Shown one piece after another: positions 49,407-58,342 of a stretch of DNA of 64,000 nucleotides (its first letter is position 1; the number at the start of each line of letters is the position of its first letter). The notes beneath the pieces are model-generated. The model worked only from the letters and a program-made list of their open reading frames with translations. It did not search any database and had not been told where the DNA came from. The stretch lies in contig NZ_CP081120.1 in assembly GCF_025141935.1 (NCBI RefSeq), positions 2,914,001-2,978,000 on the forward strand, read 5' to 3'. A program made the position numbers and the translations under genes. The stretch comes from Sulfitobacter sp. S190 (lineage in GTDB: Bacteria > Pseudomonadota > Alphaproteobacteria > Rhodobacterales > Rhodobacteraceae).

Positions 49407-50687
49407 TCAGCCGACAGACTGCATGGACACTGTATTTGGCGCCGTATTCTGCGCAGCTTCGGTGTCAGGTAAAATAAAGTAAAATGTCGCGCCTTCGCCT
49501 TCAACGCTGTCAAAGCCGATCTGGCCGCCGAGGTTTTCGACAATGGCCTTGCAAATGCTCAACCCGAGCCCCGTTCCGCCTTTGGCGGCACGATCGGAAT
49601 TGGTCATGTCGGCAAAGCGCTGGAATATTTTGTGCTGGTCCGCTTCGGGAATACCCGCCCCATGATCCTTCACGCTGACGGTTGTGCCGGTGGCCGAAGT
49701 GTCCAGCCGCAGCTCCAGAGTGCCGCCGGTCCTGGAGAATTTGGCGGCGTTTGTCAGCAGGTTCGTAAGCACCTGCATGATGCGGTTGGGATCGGTGTTC
49801 ACCCAATGCGGTTGATCGGCACCGACAATATCGATCTGCAAATCGAAGCGTTCAAAATACAGCGCGGAAGATGCAACCGCTTCCTTGGCGAGGGCGCTGA
49901 GATCGACGGGCGAGACATCAAATTCCATGCCGCCAGCGACAATTTTTTCGAGATCGAGAATGTCGTTTATGATGAGCACGAGCCGTTCGGCATTACGGTG
50001 CGCGATTTCGAGTAGCCCGCGCGCCGGTTTGGGCAGATCCCCTGCCGCGTTTGACAGTAAGAGCCCCATGGCGCCCTTGATCGACGTTAAGGGCGAGCGC
50101 AGTTCATGACTGACAGTGGACACGAAATCCGCCTTCAGCTGCTCGTGCGCCGCGCTGAGTGTGACGTCGTGGAAAACGATCAGGATGCGGTCCGGCTGGT
50201 CTGCCTTGCGAAGCCTTGTGAGATCAACTTCGAAATGCTGCACACCCCGTGTGATGCGGCATTGTTCCGTGTCGGCGTGCCCTTCGGAAATCTGGCGAAT
50301 GGCATCGTTCAACAGCCCGTCATCGTCGAGATGGAGCCAGTCACTGAAAGCCTCATCCGCTTCGTGACGATCCTGTCGGCCCTGACGTGCGAGCGCGGTA
50401 TCATTTGCAAAGCGGATTTTCCGGGTGGTGGCGTCAATGATCCAGACCTCGTCGCGCAAGGCTTTGAGCGCTTCAACGGGATCCGCGGTCGTGGTCATGC
50501 GTTTCTGCGGCTTTCGGGACAGCCACAGCGGCACCGATGCCGCCACCGCGATCGCGCCAAACATCGATGCCCAATCGGCGATAGGTTGCGGTACGACCGA
50601 CTGGCACGTCGCGTACCACGCGGTCGCGAGTGCGCCGCCGGCCAAGGCTGCGCCGATCGGGTGGTGATATAATGGTCGTCCTCGCAT
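49407..50687 (-). CDS. PAS histidine kinase
   Basis: A 426-residue kinase with two N-terminal membrane spans (about 10-30 and 38-57) joined by a very short loop, a PAS-like domain (about 72-180), HisKA with FVSTVSHELRSPLTSIKGAM (His194) and an ATPase region (NLLTNAAKFSRTG, KDHGAGIP, GGTGLGLSI). The ATG at 50687 is chosen because AGGAG is five bases upstream; an adjacent in-frame GTG would lie too close. The H-box is nearly the same as in the kinases at 42.9 and 50.8 kb. It precedes the CheY-like gene and probably phosphorylates it. Confidence 0.92.
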   Translation of the reverse strand: MRGRPLYHHPIGAALAGGALATAWYATCQSVVPQPIADWASMFGAIAVAASVPLWLSRKPQKRMTTTADPVEALKALRDEVWIIDATTRKIRFANDTALARQGRQDRHEADEAFSDWLHLDDDGLLNDAIRQISEGHADTEQCRITRGVQHFEVDLTRLRKADQPDRILIVFHDVTLSAAHEQLKADFVSTVSHELRSPLTSIKGAMGLLLSNAAGDLPKPARGLLEIAHRNAERLVLIINDILDLEKIVAGGMEFDVSPVDLSALAKEAVASSALYFERFDLQIDIVGADQPHWVNTDPNRIMQVLTNLLTNAAKFSRTGGTLELRLDTSATGTTVSVKDHGAGIPEADQHKIFQRFADMTNSDRAAKGGTGLGLSICKAIVENLGGQIGFDSVEGEGATFYFILPDTEAAQNTAPNTVSMQSVG

Positions 50688-50784
50688 CACTGCTCCTCAC
50701 CCTTCCTCGCATAAATTGCCGCGAAGTGCGGTGTATGTCTTTCACGCAGTGGTCTCATACCAAGATGACCAGATTGAGGCAGCA

Positions 50785-53700
50785 TCACGGTCCTGCCCGG
50801 GAAGCTGTGGTGCGGGCGGGGGGCGTCAGACCCAAAGCCGCCCAGACGTTCGTCACGACCGCGTCGATCTCGACCCGCGATTTGATCATCGCGAGGCAGA
50901 CATCATCGCTGTATTTCGTGTTGCTCTGTGCGGAGAGGGTGACGATTTTCGCCTGCGGCTGATGTTCCTTGATTTGCGCGACGAGCACCTCGGCATTGCC
51001 GTCCAGAAGGCTCCAATCGATCAGGACGACGTCAAACGGGTCACCGCGGAGCATTTCGCGGGCTTCGGCAATGCTGCACGCATGCTCGATGCTGACACGC
51101 GGTCCGAACCCTGCACGGATCACCTCGGCGAAATCCTTGTCGTCCTCGAGGTGCATGAGACGCAACTCGCTTTGGTTGGCGATCTGGTCGGCGGGGGTCT
51201 CGTCACGCGGCAGGACCGCGTCGACCTCGATCAGGGGGCAGGTGAACCAGAAGACGGTGAGCCCGCCGGGATTGCTTTGGAAGCCGATCTTGCCTCCCTG
51301 CCGGGCCACGATCTGGCGGGTGATATTCAGGCCCAGACCGGTGCCGCCCTTGGAGCGCGTGTCGGACCCGTCGGCCTGCGTGAAAGCGTCAAAAATCTTG
51401 GACTGGAAGCTTTCGGGAATGCCGGGTCCGATGTTTTGCACGAATACGATCGCATCCTCGCCCAACCGTTCGATCCGCACCGAAACGGCCGTTTCCGGAT
51501 CAGAGTATTTACAGGCGTTTGAAATCAGGTTCGCCAGCACCTGCTTGGTGCGACTGCCGTCAATCTTGACGACAATATCATCGTCGGAGGCGGTCAGATC
51601 GAGTGTGTTTTTATGTTCCGCGGCAAAGGGCTGCATTTCGTTGAGCGAGGCCTGCACCACATCGTTGAGGCTGACGTTTTCGTATTGGAAAACCACTTCT
51701 CCGGACGAAATCTTTTCCAGATCGAGGATGTCGTTGACGATGACAGTCAAGCGGTCGGCATTCACGCGGGCGATTTCGAGCAGACGGGTGGCGGCCTCCG
51801 GCATGCCGTCGCCGCTGCTGGCACCCAGCAGACCCAAAGCGCCTTTGATCGAGGTGAGAGGTGTGCGCAATTCATGGCTGACTGTGGCCACGAACTCGCT
51901 TTTGATCTGTTCAAGTTTCTTCTGGTCCGTGATGTCCACGATCTGTGCGATGAAGACATTGCTGTCGAGGTTTTCATCACGCGTCCACGTGACACTTACG
52001 AGGCCCCAGCATTCCTCTCCGTTGCGCCGGATAAAGCGGTATTGGCCCGCATGCGTTTTGGCCCCGTTATGCGCGATCAGGTTGCGCACATCTTTTGTCA
52101 TCGCATCGAGATCGTCGGGATGCATCAGATCGCCGAGACGCATGCCGTCTTGCAGCGTTTCCTCGGAATAGCCGCACAGGCGCACCAACGCATCGTTCAC
52201 GCCGGTGAAGTGGCCGTGTTCGTCCATCAGCGCCATACCGACAGGGGCTTCGCGCAGCACCATGCGGAAACGCTCTTCGCTGACCTGAAGGGCGTTCCGG
52301 CTGTGGCGCAGTTCGGTCACATCGGCCTGTGTGCCCACGAGGCGCAGGGCCTTGCCGCTCTTGGACCGCTCGACCGCGACCGCGTCGGAATACATCCAGC
52401 GCCATGTGTCGCCAAAACGGATGCGGTATTCCGCACAGCTGCGTCGTTCCTCGCCGGCGATACATTTCCTGTCCGCTTCGAGCAGTTCCGCAAGGTCGTC
52501 GGGATGCACACGCTCCATGAAGTGCCGCTGATGGTCGAATACCTCGGCCACATCGGAGGTCCCCATGATCTTGTGCCATGTGTCCGAAACAACCGATTTT
52601 CCGGTCGTCAGATCGATATCGAAAACCCCGATTTCGGCACCATCCAGCGCAAGATCGTAGCGGCGGCGCATCTCTTGTATTTCGCGTTCGGCCCGGATCT
52701 GTTCGGTGACGTCACGGATGATGGCGGTGATGCGTTCTGCGCCATCCGCGGTCGACCAGCTGTTGGTTTCCACGTCCAGAAGCAGGCGGCGCCCTTCGGC
52801 GCATATGCCTTCGGCGTTATGGCGGTCGAAATCCTTCTTGCCAGGTTTGAGCGAGACGTAGTCGTCAAAGCCCTTGCCGATCATGCTGCCGACAGGTGCC
52901 TTGAACACCGCGGCGGCGGCCTGATTGGAAAAGATGATCCTGCCGGTGCTGTCCAGTATCAGAATCGCGGAGACCGCGTTTTCGAGCAGGGCGCGGTTTT
53001 CGTCTTCCTGTGCGTCGAGCAGGCGGGCGCGGTTTTCGGCAACTTCGGCGAGCGCGCGGCTGCGCAACGAAATATATTTGAGCGCGAGCGCCAGTAGGGC
53101 GCTGAACGTCAGGCCGAGCAAGAGTGCGAGATGGGGCAGATAGCTGGAGAACGCCTTGTCAAAACCCGGTGTGCTGGCATAGGCGATGTGCCACGTGCGC
53201 CCGTGAAGATTGAGCTGGTAGGTGCTGGTGAACGTGCCGGTGGGTGCCGTGCTGCCCACGATGCTGGCCCCGTCATCGGAGCTGTAGTGGATGAGGGCAT
53301 CGGGCGATGGCCCCTGGGCGTCATAAATGGCGACCTCGTAGCTGGTCCCCTCTGCCCCGGTCAGTTTTGACAGCACTTTCGGGCCGATGAAGGGCGCGAC
53401 GACCCAGCCGCGGAATTCGTCACCGTCAATGACCGGATCGACGGCATCGGGGTTGCGCGTGAAAACGGGTTGGGTGAGCAAAAAGCCGGCCTGTTGCGTT
53501 TCATCCTGAACGAGCAGAAGCCGCGGCGTGAGAATTGATCCGCGGATGGCGCGGGACGTCTCGAGCGCGTGGCGGCGCCCCTCCTCGAAACCGGTGTCCA
53601 GACCGATGACCGTCTCGTTGCCCTCGGTCGGTGCCATGCGTACGACGACGAACTGGGTCGCTGCGTCGCTTTGGGGGTGGATCGCAATGTCGCGCCCGTA

Positions 53701-54048
53701 TTCCCAGCCGAGCCGCGCCTCGAGCATGCTTGACTGGTCGCGCCCGATTTCTTCGATAAAGCCAATGCCGAGCATGCCGGAATAGCGGATCGGCAAGCTG
53801 AGGCTTGCGATGTATTCCTCGAACTCCTGCCGCGATACATTGCCCTCGACCCCGAGATACGCGGCAACGCCGGTCAGTACCTGCGTGTAGGAATTAATGC
53901 GGTTTTCGACAGCCTCGATGCTGTCATCCGTGATGCGGCGGAATTCGTAGTCAGCGCGTAGAAAAGTATATTCGCGCGCGAAATTGAACAGCCCGAAGCT
54001 CATCAAAAGGCAGACGAAGACGAGAAGATATCCCAGCTTGCGTGACAA
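50785..54048 (-). CDS. CHASE-PAS hybrid histidine kinase
   Basis: A 1087-residue hybrid kinase. Two spans (about 5-25 and 308-326) enclose a periplasmic CHASE-type sensor (GFIEEIGRDQ, FRGWVVAPFIG). Three PAS domains follow (about 350-450, 462-580, 592-710), then HisKA with FVATVSHELRTPLTSIKGAL (His725), an ATPase region (NLISNACKYS, GGTGLGLNI) and a C-terminal receiver from about residue 960 with phospho-acceptor Asp in DVVLIDWSLLDG. The start is a TTG at 54048: an in-frame stop lies five codons upstream, the next ATG is inside the first span, and GGGA is about nine bases before the TTG. Phosphate could pass to the Hpt protein at 48.6 kb. It is the first of three signalling genes on this strand. 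Confidence 0.92.
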   Translation of the reverse strand: MSRKLGYLLVFVCLLMSFGLFNFAREYTFLRADYEFRRITDDSIEAVENRINSYTQVLTGVAAYLGVEGNVSRQEFEEYIASLSLPIRYSGMLGIGFIEEIGRDQSSMLEARLGWEYGRDIAIHPQSDAATQFVVVRMAPTEGNETVIGLDTGFEEGRRHALETSRAIRGSILTPRLLLVQDETQQAGFLLTQPVFTRNPDAVDPVIDGDEFRGWVVAPFIGPKVLSKLTGAEGTSYEVAIYDAQGPSPDALIHYSSDDGASIVGSTAPTGTFTSTYQLNLHGRTWHIAYASTPGFDKAFSSYLPHLALLLGLTFSALLALALKYISLRSRALAEVAENRARLLDAQEDENRALLENAVSAILILDSTGRIIFSNQAAAAVFKAPVGSMIGKGFDDYVSLKPGKKDFDRHNAEGICAEGRRLLLDVETNSWSTADGAERITAIIRDVTEQIRAEREIQEMRRRYDLALDGAEIGVFDIDLTTGKSVVSDTWHKIMGTSDVAEVFDHQRHFMERVHPDDLAELLEADRKCIAGEERRSCAEYRIRFGDTWRWMYSDAVAVERSKSGKALRLVGTQADVTELRHSRNALQVSEERFRMVLREAPVGMALMDEHGHFTGVNDALVRLCGYSEETLQDGMRLGDLMHPDDLDAMTKDVRNLIAHNGAKTHAGQYRFIRRNGEECWGLVSVTWTRDENLDSNVFIAQIVDITDQKKLEQIKSEFVATVSHELRTPLTSIKGALGLLGASSGDGMPEAATRLLEIARVNADRLTVIVNDILDLEKISSGEVVFQYENVSLNDVVQASLNEMQPFAAEHKNTLDLTASDDDIVVKIDGSRTKQVLANLISNACKYSDPETAVSVRIERLGEDAIVFVQNIGPGIPESFQSKIFDAFTQADGSDTRSKGGTGLGLNITRQIVARQGGKIGFQSNPGGLTVFWFTCPLIEVDAVLPRDETPADQIANQSELRLMHLEDDKDFAEVIRAGFGPRVSIEHACSIAEAREMLRGDPFDVVLIDWSLLDGNAEVLVAQIKEHQPQAKIVTLSAQSNTKYSDDVCLAMIKSRVEIDAVVTNVWAALGLTPPARTTASRAGP

Positions 54049-54346
54049 AGTGCGCTTTCCCTAAATACTGCTTTCTCTCGGCCTCAACGGGTCAATCGCA
54101 CCACGTTTTGCCGTGATTTTTCGGTTTGACCCTTCTCTCGTCTAGGTTGTTCACCCGCACCCGGCAAATAAAAAACAGGTTCGTCCCTTTTTCCCGTTCA
54201 GGATGTGTGACCCGCACAACAATCCCGTAAATCCCGCACAAGCAGTGCAGCAAAAGGTTTAAGGATTCAAAAACGTGAAACGGGATTTACCGCGCAATTG
54301 CATCGAAAACCGCATGAACGGGACCAGCCGTTGGGGGCGTCCGTGG
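54049..54346. other. Intergenic region with long-range inverted repeat
   Basis: No gene was recognised in this 298-base, relatively AT-rich space between two minus-strand genes. GTAAATCCCG (54227-54236) and CGGGATTTAC (54281-54290) are perfect 10-bp inverted repeats with 44 bases between; the first is preceded by AATCCC, giving a further partial direct copy. It lies upstream of the hybrid kinase and may hold its promoter and an operator. Confidence 0.45.
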
Positions 54347-55372
54347 CTATTTCGAAGGGTCATCCCCCGCTGCGGTGGGATCGGTGTGGCGCAGGATGCC
54401 GATGGATTTGCGCGCGCGCATTTTCGACGGGGTGATGCCGAATTCATCCCGCACGGCACGGGCGAGCGCGTTGTGCGAACAAAATCCCGTGGCGATGGCA
54501 ATATCAATGAGAGGGACAAGCGTATCTTCGATCATCGTGCGCGCCCGTTTGACCCGCAAACGTTTATAAAACCGCGCGGGCGTGTCGTCGAACACATCGC
54601 GGAACACCCGTTCGAGGTGCCGTGTCGAAAGCCCCACAAGCGCCGTCAGCTCGGTCATCGCCAGCGGCTCTTCCATGTTTGTTTCCATCAGCTTGATCGC
54701 CTGTGTGACACGGGCGTCGAAAAGCCCCGCATTGTCGGCGATGTCGCGGGGCTGTTCGCTGTCGGATGACCGGATCACGCTGAGCAGCAGACGATTGCCC
54801 AACTCGGCGATTTCATCCGGGGCCAGCACATCGGCGATCAAACCGACGATCAGTTCGGCGGTCGCGCCGCCGCCTGCCGCGGTGATGAAACCGCCCGCAT
54901 TCTCGGAAAACCGTGTGGTCAGATTGGGGTAGTAGCCCTGCTCGCTCAGGCGCATGGTATCGCGCCAATGTGTTGTGACATGGCCCGTTTTGGTTTCGCC
55001 GGTGCGGATGAAGGCGGTCGCCGCATCCGACAGGAGCACCACCGTCCGGCCGCTGCGCTGCATGGCGCGCGTGCGTTTTGCCCAGCCACGGCGGTGGATA
55101 CGGGTGCCGCCCACCACGATCAGCACGTCCGAAAACCCGTAGTCGTCAATCGCAGGTTCCGCGCGGGCCAGCACGCCGCCCTGCCCTGTCACCAGCCCCG
55201 GCATGTCCGACGTGATGCGGTTGGTAAAGCAGGTGCGCCCCGCCACGCTGTTGGCCGTTGCCAGCACGTGCTGCACTGCCGTGAGCTCCTGCGCCGCAAA
55301 CCCGCGCTGGATAAACAGCTCGAAACTGCGCGACTTGGCATCTCGGGGCGTCCGGCTCATCCGCTGGCCCAT
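54347..55372 (-). CDS. GlxA-type AraC-family regulator
   Basis: A 341-residue regulator with an N-terminal DJ-1/PfpI-like domain (about 17-195) and a C-terminal AraC helix-turn-helix domain (about 230-325, MTELTALVGLSTRHLERVFR, GFCSHNALARAVRDEFGITP). In the amidotransferase-like domain the nucleophile position reads LLSDAATAF, without cysteine, so it is a ligand-binding, not catalytic, domain. Relatives control quaternary-amine or arginine/carnitine catabolism. No obvious target is divergent; downstream lies the NicO gene 75 bases on in the reverse direction of neither gene's control. The start may be 55372 or the ATG at 55360. Confidence 0.87.
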   Translation of the reverse strand: MGQRMSRTPRDAKSRSFELFIQRGFAAQELTAVQHVLATANSVAGRTCFTNRITSDMPGLVTGQGGVLARAEPAIDDYGFSDVLIVVGGTRIHRRGWAKRTRAMQRSGRTVVLLSDAATAFIRTGETKTGHVTTHWRDTMRLSEQGYYPNLTTRFSENAGGFITAAGGGATAELIVGLIADVLAPDEIAELGNRLLLSVIRSSDSEQPRDIADNAGLFDARVTQAIKLMETNMEEPLAMTELTALVGLSTRHLERVFRDVFDDTPARFYKRLRVKRARTMIEDTLVPLIDIAIATGFCSHNALARAVRDEFGITPSKMRARKSIGILRHTDPTAAGDDPSK

Positions 55373-55447
55373 GAAAATTTGGCGTTGATTTTCATGTCAG
55401 AGGCATAGCGCAGATTGGCGTCCAGAACAACGACACCGGCACCATGG

Positions 55448-56365
55448 TCAGACCGCGCGCAGCAAGAGCCCGATTGCCAGCGCCACCACCACGGCACCCG
55501 CGGCAACCTCGAGCGCGGGCATGGCAAGGGCGAGGGCACGGGTGTTACCCAGGCTGCGCAATACCGTGCCCCGCAACCCTCCTGCCGCCAGCCCGACGGC
55601 GACCGTGACCGATGCAGTGCCCAGCGCCATGGCAAAAGCCGCCGCGATCCCTGCGCCCGGGATTCCCATCTGCCACGTGATCACCAGCACAAACAGCGCC
55701 CCCGTACAGGGCCGCACCGCAATGCCCGCGATCAGCACGAGCGCTTCGCGCAGTGTGCCCGCCTTTTCCGCTTCGTCCAGCGACGGGCCGTGCCGGTGTC
55801 CGCAGTGCCCACACAGGGCGTCGTCGCCGTGGTCGTGATGGTGATGGTGGTCGTGGCTAGTGGTCTGCCGCTGGGCGCGGTGCAAGCGGCGAAGCCCGCG
55901 CAACACCAACCACACGCCGATCGCCGCGATCAACCCATAGCTGAGCGGTGCCATCAGGTCTTCGGCGGTCCCGATAAGCCCGTCTCGCGTCAGATCCAGC
56001 AGCCACAGGCCACCGTAGGCCAATACAATCGCGGTGACGGCCTGACCGAGGCTCGACACCAGCGCGATTGTTGACAGCCGCCACATTGCCACCTGCCGCG
56101 CCACGCCGTAACCGCCCACAAGCAGTTTTCCGTGGCCCGGGCCTACGGCATGGAAAAATCCGTAGGCAAAGGCGCTGGTCATCAGGATCGCGGTGGCGCC
56201 GGGTTCACCCGCGCGCAGGGCACGCAGGGTCCGTGCCATCGCATTTTGGAAATTGCGCTGTTCCTGGGCGGCATATTGGGCGATCTGGTCGAACCCGCCC
56301 GACAGCCACAGCAGCGCAATCACGAGGGCGGCCGCAACCGCGGCGAGGCTCAGGACGCGGGGCAT
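55448..56365 (-). CDS. NicO-family nickel/cobalt transporter
   Basis: A 305-residue inner-membrane protein of the NicO/RcnA family with about six or seven spans. The motif YGFFHAVGPGHGKLLVGGY and the later GIAVRPCTGALFVL are diagnostic. A cytoplasmic or periplasmic histidine-rich loop (HDHHHHHDHGDD, then CGHCGHRHG) likely binds metal. It probably exports or moves nickel or cobalt. It overlaps the DUF1007 gene by 16 bases, so the two are co-expressed. Confidence 0.9.
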   Translation of the reverse strand: MPRVLSLAAVAAALVIALLWLSGGFDQIAQYAAQEQRNFQNAMARTLRALRAGEPGATAILMTSAFAYGFFHAVGPGHGKLLVGGYGVARQVAMWRLSTIALVSSLGQAVTAIVLAYGGLWLLDLTRDGLIGTAEDLMAPLSYGLIAAIGVWLVLRGLRRLHRAQRQTTSHDHHHHHDHGDDALCGHCGHRHGPSLDEAEKAGTLREALVLIAGIAVRPCTGALFVLVITWQMGIPGAGIAAAFAMALGTASVTVAVGLAAGGLRGTVLRSLGNTRALALAMPALEVAAGAVVVALAIGLLLRAV

Positions 56366-57000
56366 GTGAGCATGACGTCTGTTGCAAAGCGCGCCCCGAT
56401 GTCGCCAAAGCCCTGTTCGGCCAGATCAACGTCTTCGGGGATCTGGCTGAGTTCGGCCTGCATCATCGCCAGCATGCCTTCGACATCCGGCACGTCGAGC
56501 GTGACATCGCAGGCCTGCGGGCCGGATACTTGCGTGGGCAGGCCGACCTCGTAGGCGGTGTAGAAGGTGCCGTCATAGGGGCGCAGGACCACGCCGGTCT
56601 CGTCGATCACGGGCGTTTCCTCGATCCGGCGCAGATGAGAGGTGACAACTTTGCCATCAACCAGATCGGCGGTGGGCTGCGACGGGCCGGACAGGGTCAG
56701 CGGCTTGCCGTCCCGTTCGGCCACCAGATCGCCATTGAACCCCGCGATCCACTGGGTATCGAACCCGGTCAGAACCGCACGGTCGGCATCGGTCAGCACC
56801 CCGTCGTAATCGGCATCCACACCCAGATCCTCGGTGATCAACAGCGAGTAAAGCTCGTCGTATTCCCATGTGACACGGACATGCGTCAGGCGCCGGGCCT
56901 CATCGACAAACAGCTCCAGCCCCGCCGAGACGAAGATATGCGGATGCGCCGTCAGGGGCGTCGCGGCGACCAGAGCCGCAGTGAGCAACAGGTGTTTCAT
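56350..57000 (-). CDS. DUF1007 secreted protein
   Basis: A 216-residue protein of the DUF1007 family with a signal peptide (MKHLLLTAALVAATPLTAHP). The mature N-terminus HPHIFVSAGLELFVDE, with two early histidines, is the family hallmark, and an EF-hand-like GVDADYDGVLTDADRA stretch is seen. DUF1007 genes are commonly paired with NicO transporters; a periplasmic metal-handling role is supposed. The ATG at 57000 begins the signal peptide. Confidence 0.9.
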   Translation of the reverse strand: MKHLLLTAALVAATPLTAHPHIFVSAGLELFVDEARRLTHVRVTWEYDELYSLLITEDLGVDADYDGVLTDADRAVLTGFDTQWIAGFNGDLVAERDGKPLTLSGPSQPTADLVDGKVVTSHLRRIEETPVIDETGVVLRPYDGTFYTAYEVGLPTQVSGPQACDVTLDVPDVEGMLAMMQAELSQIPEDVDLAEQGFGDIGARFATDVMLTCPAS

Positions 57001-57032
57001 GCCGCGCAACTTAGGCAAGCGCGCCGCGTGGT

Positions 57033-58250
57033 TCAATCGCCGTCGGCCAGTCCTGCGGCAATCAGCCGTCCCAGACGCGCGATGCCTTCGTCGATGCTGG
57101 CCTCATCCGCGCGGCTAAAGCTCAGCCGGAGCGTGTTTGTGCCCGACCCGTCGGCGAAAAACGCGTGCCCGGGCACGAATGCCACCCGCTCGGAGCGCAG
57201 CGACTGCGCCAGCAAATCGTCGCTGCGCAGATGCGACGGCAGGGTGAGCCAGATAAACATCCCCCCCTCCGGGCGGGTCCAGCTGACACCATCGGGCATG
57301 TGCTGCGACAGGGCGGCAAGCATCCGGTCGCGCCGCACGACGTAGGCGGCGCGGATGCGTGTGACGTGGCTGTCGAACATTGTCTGTGCCACCTGGGCGA
57401 TGGCCATCTGGTTGATTGTGGAACTGTGCAGATCGGCGGCCTGTTTCATCAACACGAGTTGGCTGATTACCTCGGATGCCCCGCAGATCCAGCCGACCCG
57501 CAAGCCGGGTGCCAGTGTTTTCGAGAACGATCCGCAATAGAGCGTGCGGCAGGCGTCAATATCGCCCTTGCGCGCGATTTCACGCGCCAGCACCGGTGCG
57601 AGCGCCGCCCCATCGTAGCGCAATGACTGGTAGGCCGCGTCCTCGATGATGGCGATATCCATTTCGTCGGCGAGGTCGATCATCCGGTCGCGCATCGCAG
57701 CGTCCAGCGTTTCGCCAGTCGGGTTCGCGAAATCGACCGACATATATGCAAATTTGACCCGCCCCGGTTGGGCGGCGCGGGCGTAATCATCGGCGCCGCG
57801 GTTTGTCTGGGGGTCGAGCCGGTCGTACCGCGGCTCATAGGCGTTAAAGGCCCCCAACGCGCCCAGATATGTGGGCCAGCTGACCAGTGCCGTGTCGCCG
57901 GGGCTGAGCATGAGCTTGCCAAGGTAGTCCAGCGCCTGTTGCGAACCGGAGGTGATCAGGATGTTGTCGCGGCTGCACGGTATGCCCAAGGCCCCCATTT
58001 CACCAACGATCCAGTCGCGCAACGGACCGTAGCCTTCGGACACGGAATACTGCAAAGCCGCGTCTTGGGTTTCGGCGCTAAGGGCTTGTGAGAACGCATC
58101 CTGAAAGGCGGCGGCGGGGAAGAGGGCCGGATCGGGAATGCCGCCAGCAAAGGAAATGATATCGGGTTGATCCAGAAGTTTGAGCAGCTCGCGGATCTCG
58201 CTCGCCTTCATGCGCGCGGTACGTGTCGCGAATATCTGTTGCCAGTCCAT
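57033..58250 (-). CDS. PLP-dependent aminotransferase
   Basis: A 405-residue class I/II aminotransferase of the 2-aminoadipate/aromatic type (LysN-like). The pyridoxal lysine is in CGSFSKTLAPGLRVGW, and the ITSGSQQALDYLGKL and VDFANPTGETL stretches fit. GGAGGGACGT precedes the ATG at 58250. It has no N-terminal DNA-binding domain, so it is not a MocR regulator. Substrate is undecided. It is a single gene, separated from the nickel genes by 32 bases. Confidence 0.9.
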   Translation of the reverse strand: MDWQQIFATRTARMKASEIRELLKLLDQPDIISFAGGIPDPALFPAAAFQDAFSQALSAETQDAALQYSVSEGYGPLRDWIVGEMGALGIPCSRDNILITSGSQQALDYLGKLMLSPGDTALVSWPTYLGALGAFNAYEPRYDRLDPQTNRGADDYARAAQPGRVKFAYMSVDFANPTGETLDAAMRDRMIDLADEMDIAIIEDAAYQSLRYDGAALAPVLAREIARKGDIDACRTLYCGSFSKTLAPGLRVGWICGASEVISQLVLMKQAADLHSSTINQMAIAQVAQTMFDSHVTRIRAAYVVRRDRMLAALSQHMPDGVSWTRPEGGMFIWLTLPSHLRSDDLLAQSLRSERVAFVPGHAFFADGSGTNTLRLSFSRADEASIDEGIARLGRLIAAGLADGD

Positions 58251-58342
58251 ACGTCCCTCCCTGACGACCCTTGGATCAACAGGAAGCATGGCGCGCGATT
58301 TAGGTCAATGATTATGTCCTATATGGCCGCATCGGACCTTTG

